DNA of 64,000 nt, from assembly GCF_008932295.1 (NCBI RefSeq), contig NZ_WBWA01000012.1:62001-126000 (forward strand). The letters run 5' to 3'. Positions 9,082 through 18,266 of the stretch are shown piece after piece. This DNA is from Brucella tritici (GTDB taxonomy: Bacteria; Pseudomonadota; Alphaproteobacteria; Rhizobiales; Rhizobiaceae). The notes beneath the pieces are model-generated. The model saw only the letters and a list, made by a program, of their open reading frames with translations, ran no database searches and was not told the DNA's origin. How positions within the stretch are numbered: position 1 is the stretch's first letter; every line of letters begins with the position of its first letter. The position numbers and the translations under genes were made by a program.

Positions 9082-9735
9082 CTATGCGCGATTTGCCGCA
9101 AGCCAGGTCGAATATTCCTGCATGGTGCGGTCGGCGATTGCCTGCATTGCGGAAGCCGGAACGACGCTCCATGAGTCTGCGGCAGCACCTGGAACTTTCT
9201 CCTGCCCCTGGATCCGGTGAAGGCGGTTGCCCGAAGCATCCAGCACGTCCCAGACGTAAAGCACCGTGGTCTGGTTATCTTCCGAAAGAACAGAGAAATA
9301 GCCCTTCATGACATAGGCCGCATTGGGGTCGTTATTGCCTGCAAGCTCGATGCCCTTCGTCTTGGCATCGTCATTCATGCGGTGGGTGAGAGGTGTCACG
9401 ACATTGACCGGTGCACCGACAATCGGGGCAATATGCAACTTGCCCGGCTTGAGCGCGGCACTGCGCTGCGGTGCCGCTGGCGTGGTCGTCGCAGGTGCTG
9501 TGCCGGTCGTGGCCGGAGTTGTTCCCGTGGGCTGCACGGGAGCGGTGCCCGTCGCCGGGGTGCCCGGTGTCGCGGCTGGCGTAGTAGTTTGCCCGGAATT
9601 TTGCCCGGAACTCTGATTGCTACCTTGTACATTCAGAGCGGATTCGGTGCTGTTGCAGGCGGCAAGGACGCTTGTAAGCACTCCGGCCAGCAACAACATC
9701 GTTGAAAGACGTGCCTTGTTCATCTTCGGCTTCAT
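9082..9735 (-). CDS. Putative lipoprotein with Pro/Thr-rich linker
   Basis: A 217-residue protein not recognised as a characterised family. It has a lipoprotein signal ending in SVLAAC, with Cys27 as the predicted lipidated residue. Then come about 60 residues rich in Thr, Pro, Ala and Gly (PATGTAP, TTPATTGTAP), which should be an unfolded spacer. A folded C-terminal domain of about 130 residues follows, containing HRMNDDAKTKGIELAG and YVMKGYFSVLSE. The start could also be 9723; the ribosome binding site AGGAG fits neither perfectly. The 290-base gap upstream of prs (8790-9081) holds no gene. Confidence 0.75.
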   Translation of the reverse strand: MKPKMNKARLSTMLLLAGVLTSVLAACNSTESALNVQGSNQSSGQNSGQTTTPAATPGTPATGTAPVQPTGTTPATTGTAPATTTPAAPQRSAALKPGKLHIAPIVGAPVNVVTPLTHRMNDDAKTKGIELAGNNDPNAAYVMKGYFSVLSEDNQTTVLYVWDVLDASGNRLHRIQGQEKVPGAAADSWSVVPASAMQAIADRTMQEYSTWLAANRA

Positions 9736-9800
9736 GCTCCTGAAGGCGCAGGTTCTCTGCGGTAGGGCATTTCCAGTTTGAAATATTCCATCGATTTTAT

Positions 9801-9849
9801 CGACGTGCATCTTGTCCGAAAACCGCTTTGCAGTTTCCGGCGTGCGCTT
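9801..9849. repeat. Palindromic intergenic repeat, copy 2
   Basis: GTGCATCTTGTCCGAAAACC and GCTTTGCAGTTTCCGG, CGTGCGC form the same imperfect hairpin as copy 1. It sits between the lipoprotein start and the end of the M24 hydrolase gene. Confidence 0.75.
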
Positions 9850-9875
9850 GTGGCAGTTTTATCGCCGATTGCGCC

Positions 9876-11027
9876 TCATTTTACAATCATATCAAGAGAA
9901 TGGCGGGATAATGGCTGAGCAGCGCCATTTGTTGTGAGATATGTCTGCCCCAGTGTCATCGCGGTTTGCGTGTCGGAATCCATGATGATCATATGTGCGA
10001 AAAGCGTCATATCCGGCTGGATGCTTTCCGGATTTCCGGCATAAAACATCTGCGGGTCCATCCATGATGGCGTGAAGCGCGCGCCCACCGAATAGCCGCA
10101 GGCATTGAGACGATGGCGGGTGAGACCATGGGCTTCCATGGTTCGGGCATGGGCGTCAAAGACATCGCCGAATGTCGAGGCGGGTGTCATCGCCGCTTCC
10201 ACGGCTTCCAGTGCCTCGCGTGCGGCGGCATAGAGTTCCAGATGATGCGTGGTCGGTTTTCCGACGACGATCGTGCGCATCATCGGCGCATGATAGTGCC
10301 GGAAGACGCCCGACCATTCGAGTGTGAGCTGGTCGTTCTTGTCGAGCTTGCGTCGGCCGGATTTGTAGCGGCAGAGCAGGGCATCGTCGCCCGAGCCGAT
10401 GATATATTCGTTCGCCGGATAATCACCGTCGCCCGCGAAATTGGCGCTCATCATCGCAGCCAGAATATCGGCCTCGCTCGCGCCTCCTTTGGTCAGCTTT
10501 ATTGCAGCATCAAGCGCATCGTCACTCAACTCGGCCGCGCGCCTGGCATAGGCGATTTCAGCCGGGCTTTTCAGCAGGCGCAGGCGGTCCACCATGCCGG
10601 AGGCGTCGTAAAGCTTGGCAAAGCTCTGCAACTGTTCGTCCAGCTTGCGGGCATTGGCGCCGGTGAGGCCGTGCGTCTGATATTCGATCCCGATCCGCGT
10701 GCCGAGGAGGTCGAGTTCCGTTAGTATATTCCGCAGGTCGGAAGCCGGATTGGCATTGTCACGGTCGGTCCAGACGACGATGTTCTCGATATTCGACGTA
10801 TGGCGCGCCTGCCGCAGATCGGCAGAGCGCGTCATCAGCACCATCGACCCGTCTGCCTTCACGACGAGGCACTGGAAGAAGCAGAATCCGAATGTGTCAT
10901 AGCCGGTCAGCCAGTACATGCTCTCCTGTGCGAACAGCAGAAGCGCATCCAGCTTTTCCTCTTCCATCTTCAAGATCAGACGGTCGCGACGTGCGGCGAA
11001 TTCTTCCGGCTCGAAGTGAAGGGCCAT
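9876..11027 (-). CDS. M24-fold hydrolase (creatinase/ectoine hydrolase-like)
   Basis: A 383-residue protein with the creatinase N-terminal domain (about 10-145) and the pita-bread M24 domain (about 155-375). In metal-dependent M24 peptidases two Asp ligands are found in D-x-G and S-D-I-T-R-T-type motifs; here the equivalent stretch reads LEWSGVFRHYHAPMMRT, without those Asp residues. This points to a metal-free amidinohydrolase-like enzyme such as creatinase or the ectoine hydrolase DoeA/EutD, rather than Xaa-Pro aminopeptidase. No other ectoine gene is nearby, so the substrate stays open. It ends the minus-strand run lgt-midA-pgeF, nine bases after pgeF. Confidence 0.85.
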   Translation of the reverse strand: MALHFEPEEFAARRDRLILKMEEEKLDALLLFAQESMYWLTGYDTFGFCFFQCLVVKADGSMVLMTRSADLRQARHTSNIENIVVWTDRDNANPASDLRNILTELDLLGTRIGIEYQTHGLTGANARKLDEQLQSFAKLYDASGMVDRLRLLKSPAEIAYARRAAELSDDALDAAIKLTKGGASEADILAAMMSANFAGDGDYPANEYIIGSGDDALLCRYKSGRRKLDKNDQLTLEWSGVFRHYHAPMMRTIVVGKPTTHHLELYAAAREALEAVEAAMTPASTFGDVFDAHARTMEAHGLTRHRLNACGYSVGARFTPSWMDPQMFYAGNPESIQPDMTLFAHMIIMDSDTQTAMTLGQTYLTTNGAAQPLSRHSLDMIVK

Positions 11028-11036
11028 GCGGTTCTC

Positions 11037-11834
11037 CTAATCTTCTATGATGGCGATCGCTGCAATCTGACGCCCGTAATCGGGTTCGTTGCGGTGGGTG
11101 GTGCGCCGGTAGGAATAGAACTGTTCCTCATCGGCATAGGTGCACTGGCGAAGGGATTCTGCCCGCACGCCAGCTTTCGTCAGGCGGTCGGTGATGAATG
11201 TCCACAGATCGAACAACTTGTGGTCGGGCTTGTCGGAAGGCCGGAAGTAGGTAGCGTAGGCAGCATCCTTGCCGATGAATTCGGCGTAGAATTCCGGACC
11301 GACTTCATAGTTTTCCGGACCAATGGTCGGCCCGAGAACGGCAACGATATTCTCGCGTTTTGCACCGAGATCGATCATGGCTTCGATGGTGTTCTCCAGA
11401 ACACCGCCGAAAGCGCCACGCCATCCGGCATGGGCGGAACCGATGATTCCCGCTTCGTGATCGGCAAAAAGCACTGGCCCGCAATCGGCGGAAAGCGCAC
11501 CGATGGCGATGCCCGGCACATTTGTGACCATTGCGTCAGCCTTCGGGCGTGGGGCGCCGAACGGTTCGGTGACGTGCAGGACATCGGGCGAATGAACCTG
11601 ATGCACGGTCATGAGATGATCGGGCGCAACGCCAAGGTTTTCGGCGACGCGACGGCGATTCTCCGCAACCTTTTCCGGCACATCGTTCGAACCGCTTCCG
11701 ACATTCAGGCCCGTATAGATGCCATCGGAAACGCCGCCCTTGCGGGTGAAAAAGCCATGCGCAATCCGCTTCCCGTTCTGTCCGACGGGCTTTTCAAGGA
11801 GAGGCGAGCGGAGCGGTTGCGGCATATCTGTCAT
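11037..11834 (-). CDS. pgeF: Peptidoglycan editing factor PgeF (laccase-domain purine nucleosidase family)
   Basis: A 265-residue YfiH/DUF152 protein. The metal-binding motifs are present: SADCGPVLFAD near residue 125 and HAGWRGAFGG near 143. Members remove wrongly inserted L-Ser from peptidoglycan precursors, and some act as purine nucleoside phosphorylases or deaminases. It lies 68 bases after the methyltransferase gene on the same strand and nine bases before the M24 gene. Which of the described activities applies cannot be seen from the sequence. Confidence 0.9.
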   Translation of the reverse strand: MTDMPQPLRSPLLEKPVGQNGKRIAHGFFTRKGGVSDGIYTGLNVGSGSNDVPEKVAENRRRVAENLGVAPDHLMTVHQVHSPDVLHVTEPFGAPRPKADAMVTNVPGIAIGALSADCGPVLFADHEAGIIGSAHAGWRGAFGGVLENTIEAMIDLGAKRENIVAVLGPTIGPENYEVGPEFYAEFIGKDAAYATYFRPSDKPDHKLFDLWTFITDRLTKAGVRAESLRQCTYADEEQFYSYRRTTHRNEPDYGRQIAAIAIIED

Positions 11835-11902
11835 AGCATTCTCTCTTCAAACGGCGGGATGTTGGGGGAGGAGGCACAGCTTGTCAATCGAAGCTTTCGC
11901 CG

Positions 11903-13006
11903 TCATGGAACTGCAAACGGAATGAGTTTTGTGTCGGAATCGCTGATGGCCAGCACCTTGAACAAGGTTCCCATTTGATCGGGGGCGGCCAGTCTTTCGA
12001 CATCCTGCCGGATTTTTTCCTGAAACGCTGCATCCTTGCCCGCGCCAAGCCGTCCTGCGCGATCAACTAAGCCCATTGCGAGCAGAAATTCACCTTGCGT
12101 CATCATTCCGGTCTTGCAGCCACTGGCTCGTGCGGTCTTGTCCAGAATGTCGAAATCGACGTGGCTGGTGAGGTCCGCAATGCCCGGATTGGCAAAGACA
12201 TCGTCAAAGCTGTGTTTCAACATGGCTTGCAGCGTATCGCCGAAACCGGCTTTCAGATGGCCGTAGTCGATATTGAGCGCCGCGCCGCGTGTGGTTGCGA
12301 TATGGCTGGCGATTTCCTGCATCAAGGCGGTGCGCGCCGGGGCCGCTTCAAAGATCGCACCTTCGGGTGCTTCCGCATGGCCCGCAGGTAACAGCGCCGG
12401 ATCTATACCGCCGAGACCGCTGACGAAATGGAACTCATCCTTTTCATCGAGCGCGATCATGCGTTCGACAAAGCGGCCATCGACCTTGACGAACTGCCGG
12501 AACGGAATCGCATCGAACAGCTCATTGGTCACGAGGATCAGCGGCCCGTTGGCAGTATCGGCGGAAATATCGGAAAAGCGTTCGCACCAGTCGATCTTCG
12601 CACCGATATTGGCCAGCTTTTCCCTTTGTCTTTCGACAAGGCGCGGGCTGGTCTCGACCATGACGACCCGCGCATAGCCCAGCATTTGCGGGGCGAGCCT
12701 GCCGATGGTGCGCAGCATGTCGCTCATCAGCGTGCCGCGACCGGGGCCGATTTCGCACAGCACGATATTGTCCGGGCATCCCAGCGCGTCCCATTCGCTG
12801 ACGCACCAGATGCCGATCAGTTCACCGAACATCTGGCTCACTTCCGGCGCGGTGATGAAATCGCCGTCACGTCCGAAAGGTTCGCGCGTGGTGTAATAGC
12901 CAGCCTCCCGGTCGCCGAGGCAGGCTGCCATGTAATCGGCGACGCTGATTGGCCCGGAGGCGGCGATCAGGCGTTTCAGCCGGTCTTTCAGCGAAAGATC
13001 AGGCAT
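11903..13006 (-). CDS. SAM-dependent methyltransferase, MidA/NDUFAF7 family
   Basis: A 367-residue class I methyltransferase of DUF185. The SAM-binding motif [14 protein letters not shown] lies at about 85-98, and [13 protein letters not shown] near 163 is the family signature (EfaDalPv-like). Mitochondrial NDUFAF7 methylates an Arg of a complex I subunit; the bacterial target is not established. ATG at 13006 overlaps the end of lgt by eight bases, so translation is probably coupled; a longer frame from 13030 lies inside lgt and is not used. Confidence 0.9.
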   Translation of the reverse strand: MPDLSLKDRLKRLIAASGPISVADYMAACLGDREAGYYTTREPFGRDGDFITAPEVSQMFGELIGIWCVSEWDALGCPDNIVLCEIGPGRGTLMSDMLRTIGRLAPQMLGYARVVMVETSPRLVERQREKLANIGAKIDWCERFSDISADTANGPLILVTNELFDAIPFRQFVKVDGRFVERMIALDEKDEFHFVSGLGGIDPALLPAGHAEAPEGAIFEAAPARTALMQEIASHIATTRGAALNIDYGHLKAGFGDTLQAMLKHSFDDVFANPGIADLTSHVDFDILDKTARASGCKTGMMTQGEFLLAMGLVDRAGRLGAGKDAAFQEKIRQDVERLAAPDQMGTLFKVLAISDSDTKLIPFAVP

Positions 13007-13844
13007 CTTTCGCCGCTGCACGATTGGCACGCCACATGGCCCAAAGCCCGATCAACACCATCGGCACTGAAAGGACCATGCCCATGGTAAGCCATCCGCC
13101 GAAGAGATAGCCGAGCTGTGCATCCGGCTCGCGGAAGAATTCGACCACGATGCGGCTGAGGCCGTACCCTGTGACGAAAGCGCCTGCAATGAAGCCGGGC
13201 TTCTTCAGTTTGCGTCCGACCCAGACGAGGAGGAACAGTACGAAGAAGAGGACCACACCCTCAAGGAACGCTTCATAAAGCTGGCTTGGGTGGCGCGGCA
13301 GCGGGCCGCCATTGGGGAAGTAGACCGCCCAGGATACATCGCTGACACGGCCCCAAAGTTCCGAATTGATGAAATTGGCGACACGCACCACGCCAAGCCC
13401 GACCGGAACGCCAGCGGCAATCGTATCGAACATGCTCCAGACCTTGATGCCGCGCGAGCGGGCAAACAGGAACATGGCAAGCGTCGTGCCCAGAATGCCG
13501 CCGTGAAACGACATGCCGCCATCCCACACCGCCGGAATGGCGAGCGGGTTGGAGATATAATAGGAGAAATTATAGAAGAGCACGTAGCCGATACGGCCAC
13601 CAAGCACGACGCCGAGCGCTGCCCAGATGACGAAATCATCGAGCGCTTCCGGTGCCATGGGCGGCTGGTTGTTGGCCCACAGGCGATGGCTTCGCAGGAG
13701 CTTCTTGCCGTACCACCAGGCGAACATGATGCCGACGACATAGCCGAGGCCGTACCAGTGCACTGCCAGCGGCCCGACGCGGAAAATCACCGGATCGATA
13801 TTGGGGAAGGCGAGCGCCGATGCGGGCAGCAACGTCTCAATCAT
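12999..13844 (-). CDS. lgt: Prolipoprotein diacylglyceryl transferase
   Basis: A 281-residue inner-membrane enzyme that moves diacylglycerol onto the lipobox Cys of prelipoproteins, the first step of lipoprotein maturation. The HGGILGT loop and the signature [11 protein letters not shown] are present, with seven hydrophobic segments. It is the first gene of the run lgt-midA-pgeF on the minus strand. The window contains several substrates with lipoboxes (9082, 24445 and 30991). Confidence 0.97.
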   Translation of the reverse strand: MIETLLPASALAFPNIDPVIFRVGPLAVHWYGLGYVVGIMFAWWYGKKLLRSHRLWANNQPPMAPEALDDFVIWAALGVVLGGRIGYVLFYNFSYYISNPLAIPAVWDGGMSFHGGILGTTLAMFLFARSRGIKVWSMFDTIAAGVPVGLGVVRVANFINSELWGRVSDVSWAVYFPNGGPLPRHPSQLYEAFLEGVVLFFVLFLLVWVGRKLKKPGFIAGAFVTGYGLSRIVVEFFREPDAQLGYLFGGWLTMGMVLSVPMVLIGLWAMWRANRAAAKDA

Positions 13845-13910
13845 GAAATCACTCCGTTTTGTGACGGAACATGCTGGACCAACCCTTTATGGTCAAGCTG
13901 TTCCCGCTTT

Positions 13911-14014
13911 GCCGCAAATGGCGGTTTCTGGGCTTCCGGTGCTGATGTACTCTTAAGGCAGCCTTAAGTACATTCGCCACTGGCGTCTCCGGTTGCCGCA
14001 GACGGCTATTTCGC
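13911..14014. repeat. Second repeat family (CTTCCGGTGCT type), copy 1
   Basis: CAAATGGCGGTTT, then GGCTTCCGGTGCTGATGTAC, a TTAAG palindrome, GTACATTC and CTCCGGTTGCCGC form a long imperfect hairpin. The same order of blocks recurs at 18434-18517. This copy lies in the promoter region between lgt and the UbiK-like gene. Confidence 0.75.
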
Positions 14015-14148
14015 GAGGTCTGCAGTTGTTGATTCAACCGCATTGAACCCGATCACTTTCTATGGCCGCGCTTGCATCGGAACCGAGACGGCCCTATTTC
14101 AAATTTATGTTTTCAACAGGTCTCACCTGGAAATAAGGAATGATTGCC

Positions 14149-14469
14149 ATGACCAGCGGACAGAACCGGGTTCTCGATGAACTCGCCAAGCTTGTTACGG
14201 ATGCGGCAGGCGCTGCGCAGGGCGTGCGCCGTGAAGTGGAAACGGCGTTGCGTTCCCAGAGCGAGCGTGTGCTGAACACGCTCGATGTGGTGCAGCGCGA
14301 AGACTTTGAAGCCGTTCGCGAAATGGCAATCAAGGCGCGTGCGGAAAACAGCGCGTTGCTGGCAAGAATCGAAGCTCTCGAAGCACGTCTTGCGAAATTC
14401 GAAGTTGATTCTGATGCCAAACCGGCAAAATCGGCGTCATCTTCGGCAAAATCCAAAAATAATCCCTGA
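14149..14469 (+). CDS. UbiK-like accessory factor (BMFP/DUF526 family)
   Basis: A 106-residue, mostly helical protein with a heptad-rich region (AENSALLARIEALEARLAK, about residues 66-84) and an Ala/Ser/Lys tail. The family (YqiC/UbiK) binds membranes as a trimer and assists ubiquinone synthesis in gammaproteobacteria. The start at 14149 has AAGGA nine bases upstream; ATG at 14140 overlaps that site and is less likely. A role in respiration or membrane-associated metabolism is family inference only. Confidence 0.82.
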   Translation: MTSGQNRVLDELAKLVTDAAGAAQGVRREVETALRSQSERVLNTLDVVQREDFEAVREMAIKARAENSALLARIEALEARLAKFEVDSDAKPAKSASSSAKSKNNP

Positions 14470-14499
14470 ATATTTATTAACAGGCCGCAAGTGGCAAAA

Positions 14500-14531
14500 A
14501 CCCTTGTCTTAGAGTCGGTTAAGGCAAGGGT
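14500..14531. other. Strong hairpin without T-run downstream of the UbiK-like gene
   Basis: A 12-base stem ACCCTTGTCTTA/TAAGGCAAGGGT with one T-G wobble and loop GAGTCGGT. No T-run follows on the plus strand. A short A-run lies before it (TTTTT on the minus strand). It may be a weak terminator or an RNA-stability element. Confidence 0.5.
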
Positions 14532-14898
14532 CGCGGTCGGTCCCTCGTATATTTCCACATGCTTTCACGGCTCTTTGTTCAAAAGGGGCTGGCGTTCAGA
14601 TTCAGCATCAATAGACTGAAAACACTACATGATTCGTAACGCGGTCATGTAGGCGGCGGCGAGGGGCTGAGTGTCAGGTTTCGCGTCTTTCAGGCTGCTT
14701 TCCAGTATCAGTTGCGTATGTGCGTGTGCCATTGAGGCGCTTGCATGCCGTCGTGCATGCCGGTTCCTCAACCGATCAATTCGTGCCTGTTTTCCTGCGC
14801 TTGTTCTTGCGCGGTGGCTGGTACGGGCGAGCAATGACTTGCGCGCCGGGAATTAGGAAACATCTGGGGGCAGATGGTTCCCAGAACAGGAAACGGAC
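14532..14898. other. Gap without a recognisable gene before ybjN-like gene
   Basis: About 370 bases with only short overlapping frames lacking ribosome binding sites. It should hold the promoter of the YbjN-domain gene; AGGAAA precedes its start. No tRNA or known riboswitch was recognised. Confidence 0.5.
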
Positions 14899-15399
14899 AT
14901 GAGCCTTCTTGAGCTTGAATTCGCACGTGAGGCACATCCGGTGGATGTGATCGAACAGGTCGCGCATTCAAACGACTGGACGTTCGAGCGGACTGGCGAC
15001 GACGAAATCGCAATTTCGGTTGCGGGCAACTGGACTGACTATCACATCTCGTTTTCCTGGATGGAGGATTTCGAGGCACTGCATCTGGCCTGCGCATTTG
15101 ACATCAAGGTGGCCGAGCCACGTGTGAACGAAGTGATGCGCCTGCTGTCGCTGATCAATGAAAAGCTTCTGATGGGACATTTCGATCTTTGGCAGCAGGA
15201 AGGCGCGATCATGTATCGCCAGTCGCTGTTGCTGGCAGGCGGTGCGGAACCTACGAGCCGTCAAGTGGAAGTGTTGCTGTCGGCAGCGCTGGAAGCTTGC
15301 GAAGCCTATTTCCAGGCCTTCCAGTTTGTGGTCTGGTCAGGTGTTACGGCACGTGAAGCGCTGGAATGCGTTGTTTTCGAGACCGTCGGTCGCGCCTGA
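14899..15399 (+). CDS. YbjN-domain protein
   Basis: A 166-residue protein of the YbjN family (DUF1790), seen widely in alphaproteobacteria, with a type III secretion chaperone-like fold. The family stretch WTFERTGDDEIAISVAG (about 28-44) and NEKLLMGHFDLWQQEGAIMYR (about 87-107) are recognisable. It has no signal peptide, so it is cytosolic. The molecular role is not known; in E. coli YbjN affects motility and stress. A TTCG-loop terminator follows directly. Confidence 0.85.
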   Translation: MSLLELEFAREAHPVDVIEQVAHSNDWTFERTGDDEIAISVAGNWTDYHISFSWMEDFEALHLACAFDIKVAEPRVNEVMRLLSLINEKLLMGHFDLWQQEGAIMYRQSLLLAGGAEPTSRQVEVLLSAALEACEAYFQAFQFVVWSGVTAREALECVVFETVGRA

Positions 15400-15421
15400 C
15401 TATCCAATAACTGAGTTTTGG

Positions 15422-15443
15422 CCCGGCGTTCGCGCCGGGTTTT
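15422..15443 (+). terminator. Terminator after the YbjN-domain gene
   Basis: Perfect stem CCCGGCG/CGCCGGG with a TTCG tetraloop, followed by TTTT. Confidence 0.88.
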
Positions 15444-15479
15444 CTGCGGAGCCGGGAATGAGGGCCGGGGAGTGAAAGA

Positions 15480-15827
15480 ATGAGCGAAGCAACCACCATC
15501 ACCTGGGCAGATTTCGAAAAGGTCGATATCCGCAGCGGAACCATCGTGGAAGCTGTGCCATTTCCCGAAGCGCGCAAGCCCGCCTTCAAGCTGAAGATCG
15601 ATTTCGGCGAAAAGATCGGCATCAAGAAGTCGTCAGCCCAGATCACCCGGCACTACACGCCGGAGCAACTCATCGGCAAACAGATCATGGCCGTGGTGAA
15701 TTTCCCGCCACGACAGATCGGCCCCTTCATGTCGGAAGTGCTGACACTCGGCATGCCGGATGAAGACGGCGAAGTGGTTCTTGCAGCAATCGACAAGCGG
15801 GTGCCGAACGGCGGCAAGCTTTATTGA
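15480..15827 (+). CDS. csaA: CsaA-like tRNA-binding protein
   Basis: A 115-residue OB-fold protein of the CsaA/EMAP-II type. The motif FEKVDIRSGTIVEAVPFPEA at the N-terminus and the closing LAAIDKRVPNGGKLY are the family landmarks. These free-standing domains bind tRNA as dimers; the B. subtilis protein was first described as an export-linked chaperone. GGGGAG lies about eight bases before the start. The gene stands alone, followed by a repeat-rich gap. Confidence 0.93.
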   Translation: MSEATTITWADFEKVDIRSGTIVEAVPFPEARKPAFKLKIDFGEKIGIKKSSAQITRHYTPEQLIGKQIMAVVNFPPRQIGPFMSEVLTLGMPDEDGEVVLAAIDKRVPNGGKLY

Positions 15828-15860
15828 GAGCGGATGATTTCGCGTTAAGCAACCGCGTTG

Positions 15861-15984
15861 TCCCCTCATCCTGAGGAGCCGTTGAAAACGGCGTCTCGAA
15901 GGATGAGGGAGAATTAAAGAGGCTTGCCATCATCCTTCGAGACGGTTCCTTCGCACGCTCAGAAACCTCCTCAGGATGAGGGGA
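15861..15984. repeat. Nested inverted repeat (CCTCATCCTGAGGAG type)
   Basis: Outer arms TCCCCTCATCCTGAGGA (15861-15877) and its exact complement (15968-15984), 17 bases each; inner arms CGTCTCGAAGGATG (15892-15905) and CATCCTTCGAGACG (15931-15944), 14 bases, also perfect. This is a mobile-looking intergenic repeat of a type widespread in Rhizobiales. Confidence 0.85.
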
Positions 15985-16020
15985 GGTGTTATCTTGCCTC
16001 ACGCGCGGGGTTTTCTATAA

Positions 16021-16082
16021 CTATTTGTTTTCACGTATGTCTTTATCCCGCAACCGGTTCCCGATTTTGGGGCATGCTTTAA
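16021..16082. repeat. Palindromic intergenic repeat, copy 3
   Basis: TTTTCACGTATGTCTTTATC, then CCGCAACCGGTTCCCG and ATTTTGGGGCATGC: the same family as copy 1. It overlaps the last codon of the histidine kinase gene. Confidence 0.8.
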
Positions 16083-17422
16083 GCCGGAATGTGGATGATG
16101 GCGCGCAGGCCACCGGTCGGGGCGTCTTCCAGCGTAATGTCGCCGCCGTGGCTGCGTGCAATATCGCGTGCAATGGCAAGCCCCAGCCCGCCGGTGCCGC
16201 CTGAATCCTGCGTTCGCGCTTCATCCAGCCGGACGAAAGGCTTGAAGACGTCTTCGCGGCGGTCTTCCGGAATGCCCGGCCCATCATCGTCCACGACGAC
16301 CTTCAGCCAGCCATCCTCATGCGAAATTGAAAGCTCGACATTCTGCGCATGACGGAAGGCATTCGATACAAGATTGCTGACGAGGCGCGAGAAGGCGTTT
16401 GGACGCACATAGACTTCGCTGTCGCCTTCAATATGATATTTGAAGCCGCGTTCGCGCAAGCGCGCTTCGTGCTCCAGCTTTTCACAAAGCCTCGTGACAT
16501 CGTAGCTTGCCGTTTCTTCCGAACCTTCGCCGCGCGCAAAGGCGAGATAGCCTTCAAGCATCGTCTGCATGTCGGCAATATCCTGATTGAGAGGCTCGGT
16601 GTCGATGGAGTGACCAGCCAGAGCAAGCTGCAGCTTGAAGCGGGTCAGAATGGTGCGCAGGTCGTGGCTGACGCCGGAAAGCATGGCCGTGCGCTGCTCG
16701 ATCTGGCGCTCGATGCGTGAGCGCATCTGAATGAAGGCGATGCCGGCGCGGCGTACTTCCTCGGCTCCGCGCGGATGGAACCCTTCCGGCATGGGGCGCC
16801 CCTTGCCGAAACTCTCTGCGGCTTCAGCAAGCTGCTGGATGGGCTTGATCTGGTTGCGCAGGAAGGCGATGGCGATAATCAGCAGAACAAGTGCGGTGCC
16901 GACCATCCATGTCAGGAAGATGCCCGTATTGGACGCATAGGCCTGGCTGCGTCGCGCAAAGACGCGCAACACCTTGTCCTCAAGCTTGATGCGGATTTCG
17001 ATGAGATCGGAATCGCCCACCGTATCCACCCAGAAGGGCCGATTGATCTGGCGGGTAATCTCTTCACTGAGGAAGTAATCGAGAATGGCGAAAAAAGGCT
17101 TCGGTCCGGGAGGCGGCAGCGGATCGGGCGGCAGGATCGAAATGTTCAGCGCCAGCCTCTGCTGCGCAATGCGGATGAGATTGTCGTAGCCCGGTTCCTG
17201 CGGATAGGTTTCGAGAATATCGATGATGCCGGCAATATCGCGCACAACGGCGGTCGACAGTCGTTCGGTCACCATCTGCCAGTGACGCTCCATGAACACA
17301 TAGGCAATCACGGACTGAAGCAGAACCATCGGGGCAATGATGATGATGAGCGACCGCGCATAAAGCCCCTTCGGCATGATGCGCGCCAACCAGCGGGAGA
17401 ATTTTCTCAAGGGCGATTTCAT
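16079..17422 (-). CDS. Two-component sensor histidine kinase (EnvZ type)
   Basis: A 447-residue inner-membrane kinase: transmembrane helix about 24-44, a periplasmic domain of about 120 residues with a proline run (residues 99-108), second helix about 169-188, HAMP, then DHp with the phospho-accepting His253 in SGVSHDLRT. ATP-binding boxes follow: N box SNLVSNAFRH, G1 DDDGPGIP and G2 GGTGGLGLA. The gene lies downstream of the OmpR-type regulator on the same strand (gap 136 bases), its probable partner. The stimulus is unknown. Confidence 0.93.
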   Translation of the reverse strand: MKSPLRKFSRWLARIMPKGLYARSLIIIIAPMVLLQSVIAYVFMERHWQMVTERLSTAVVRDIAGIIDILETYPQEPGYDNLIRIAQQRLALNISILPPDPLPPPGPKPFFAILDYFLSEEITRQINRPFWVDTVGDSDLIEIRIKLEDKVLRVFARRSQAYASNTGIFLTWMVGTALVLLIIAIAFLRNQIKPIQQLAEAAESFGKGRPMPEGFHPRGAEEVRRAGIAFIQMRSRIERQIEQRTAMLSGVSHDLRTILTRFKLQLALAGHSIDTEPLNQDIADMQTMLEGYLAFARGEGSEETASYDVTRLCEKLEHEARLRERGFKYHIEGDSEVYVRPNAFSRLVSNLVSNAFRHAQNVELSISHEDGWLKVVVDDDGPGIPEDRREDVFKPFVRLDEARTQDSGGTGGLGLAIARDIARSHGGDITLEDAPTGGLRAIIHIPA

Positions 17423-17558
17423 CGTGTTAAAACGTCCCTAAGGCCGCGCGGTTGCGTTTTCCATGAACAACATTGCGGCTGTACCGTTTGTACACGTCGC
17501 CCTGCGTTTTGAGAAAACACCATTTTCTGATCGCGATATTCCCGATGGCCGATGGTTG

Positions 17559-18266
17559 CTACTCGATGCTGAGCTTATAGCCGATGCCGCGCACGGTCTG
17601 GAGCCAGACCGGATTGGCCGGGTCTTGCTCGATCTTGCGGCGAAGGCGATTGATCTGGACGTCAATCGTGCGCTCGCCAACATCGCCGTCCTGACCGGTC
17701 AGCTCGTGGCGGGGGATCGTTTCACCGGCACGCTCGGCGAAGATCGCCATGATGTCCTGCTCGCGATCGGTCAGCTTGATCGTTTCCGTACCCTTCTTCA
17801 GCTCGCGGCGCGGGATGAAGAAAGTATAGGGACCGAACACGATCTGCTCGATCTTCGGCTGTGCGGGCGGTGCGCCGCGCCGCAGGATATTGTTGATGCG
17901 CAGCGTCAGCTCGCGGGGATCGAACGGCTTGGGCAGATAATCGTCCGCACCGGCAGCCAGACCATCGATGCGGCTGTCGGTTTCCGACAATGCCGTCAGC
18001 ATCAGGATGGGGACGTTCTTCTGCTCGCGCAGCGATCTCGTCAGCGAAACGCCGGTTTCACCCGGCATCATGACGTCGAGGATCAACAGATCGAAATCGA
18101 TGCCTTCGAGCTTGCGGCGCGCTTCGGCAGCGCTTCCAGCCATGGTGACACGGAATCCGCTATTGGTCAGATATTGTGAGAGAAGGCTGCGGATACGCGT
18201 ATCGTCGTCAACGACGAGGAGATGCGGCGCGTCGTCCGAGAGCGTCTTTTCTTCTTCTACAGCCAT
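17559..18266 (-). CDS. OmpR/PetR-type response regulator
   Basis: A 235-residue regulator with a receiver domain (acidic pocket VVDDD at about 18-22, phospho-acceptor Asp64 in LDVMMPGE, Lys in KPFDP) and a C-terminal winged helix (DREQDIMAIFAERAGE to RTVRGIGYKL). The start at 18266 (MAVEEEK) is preferred over 18284 because it matches the length of relatives. A MarR gene lies upstream, as in the petP-petR pair of Rhodobacter, so this may be the PetR counterpart; that link is inference. The kinase gene follows. Confidence 0.92.
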   Translation of the reverse strand: MAVEEEKTLSDDAPHLLVVDDDTRIRSLLSQYLTNSGFRVTMAGSAAEARRKLEGIDFDLLILDVMMPGETGVSLTRSLREQKNVPILMLTALSETDSRIDGLAAGADDYLPKPFDPRELTLRINNILRRGAPPAQPKIEQIVFGPYTFFIPRRELKKGTETIKLTDREQDIMAIFAERAGETIPRHELTGQDGDVGERTIDVQINRLRRKIEQDPANPVWLQTVRGIGYKLSIE

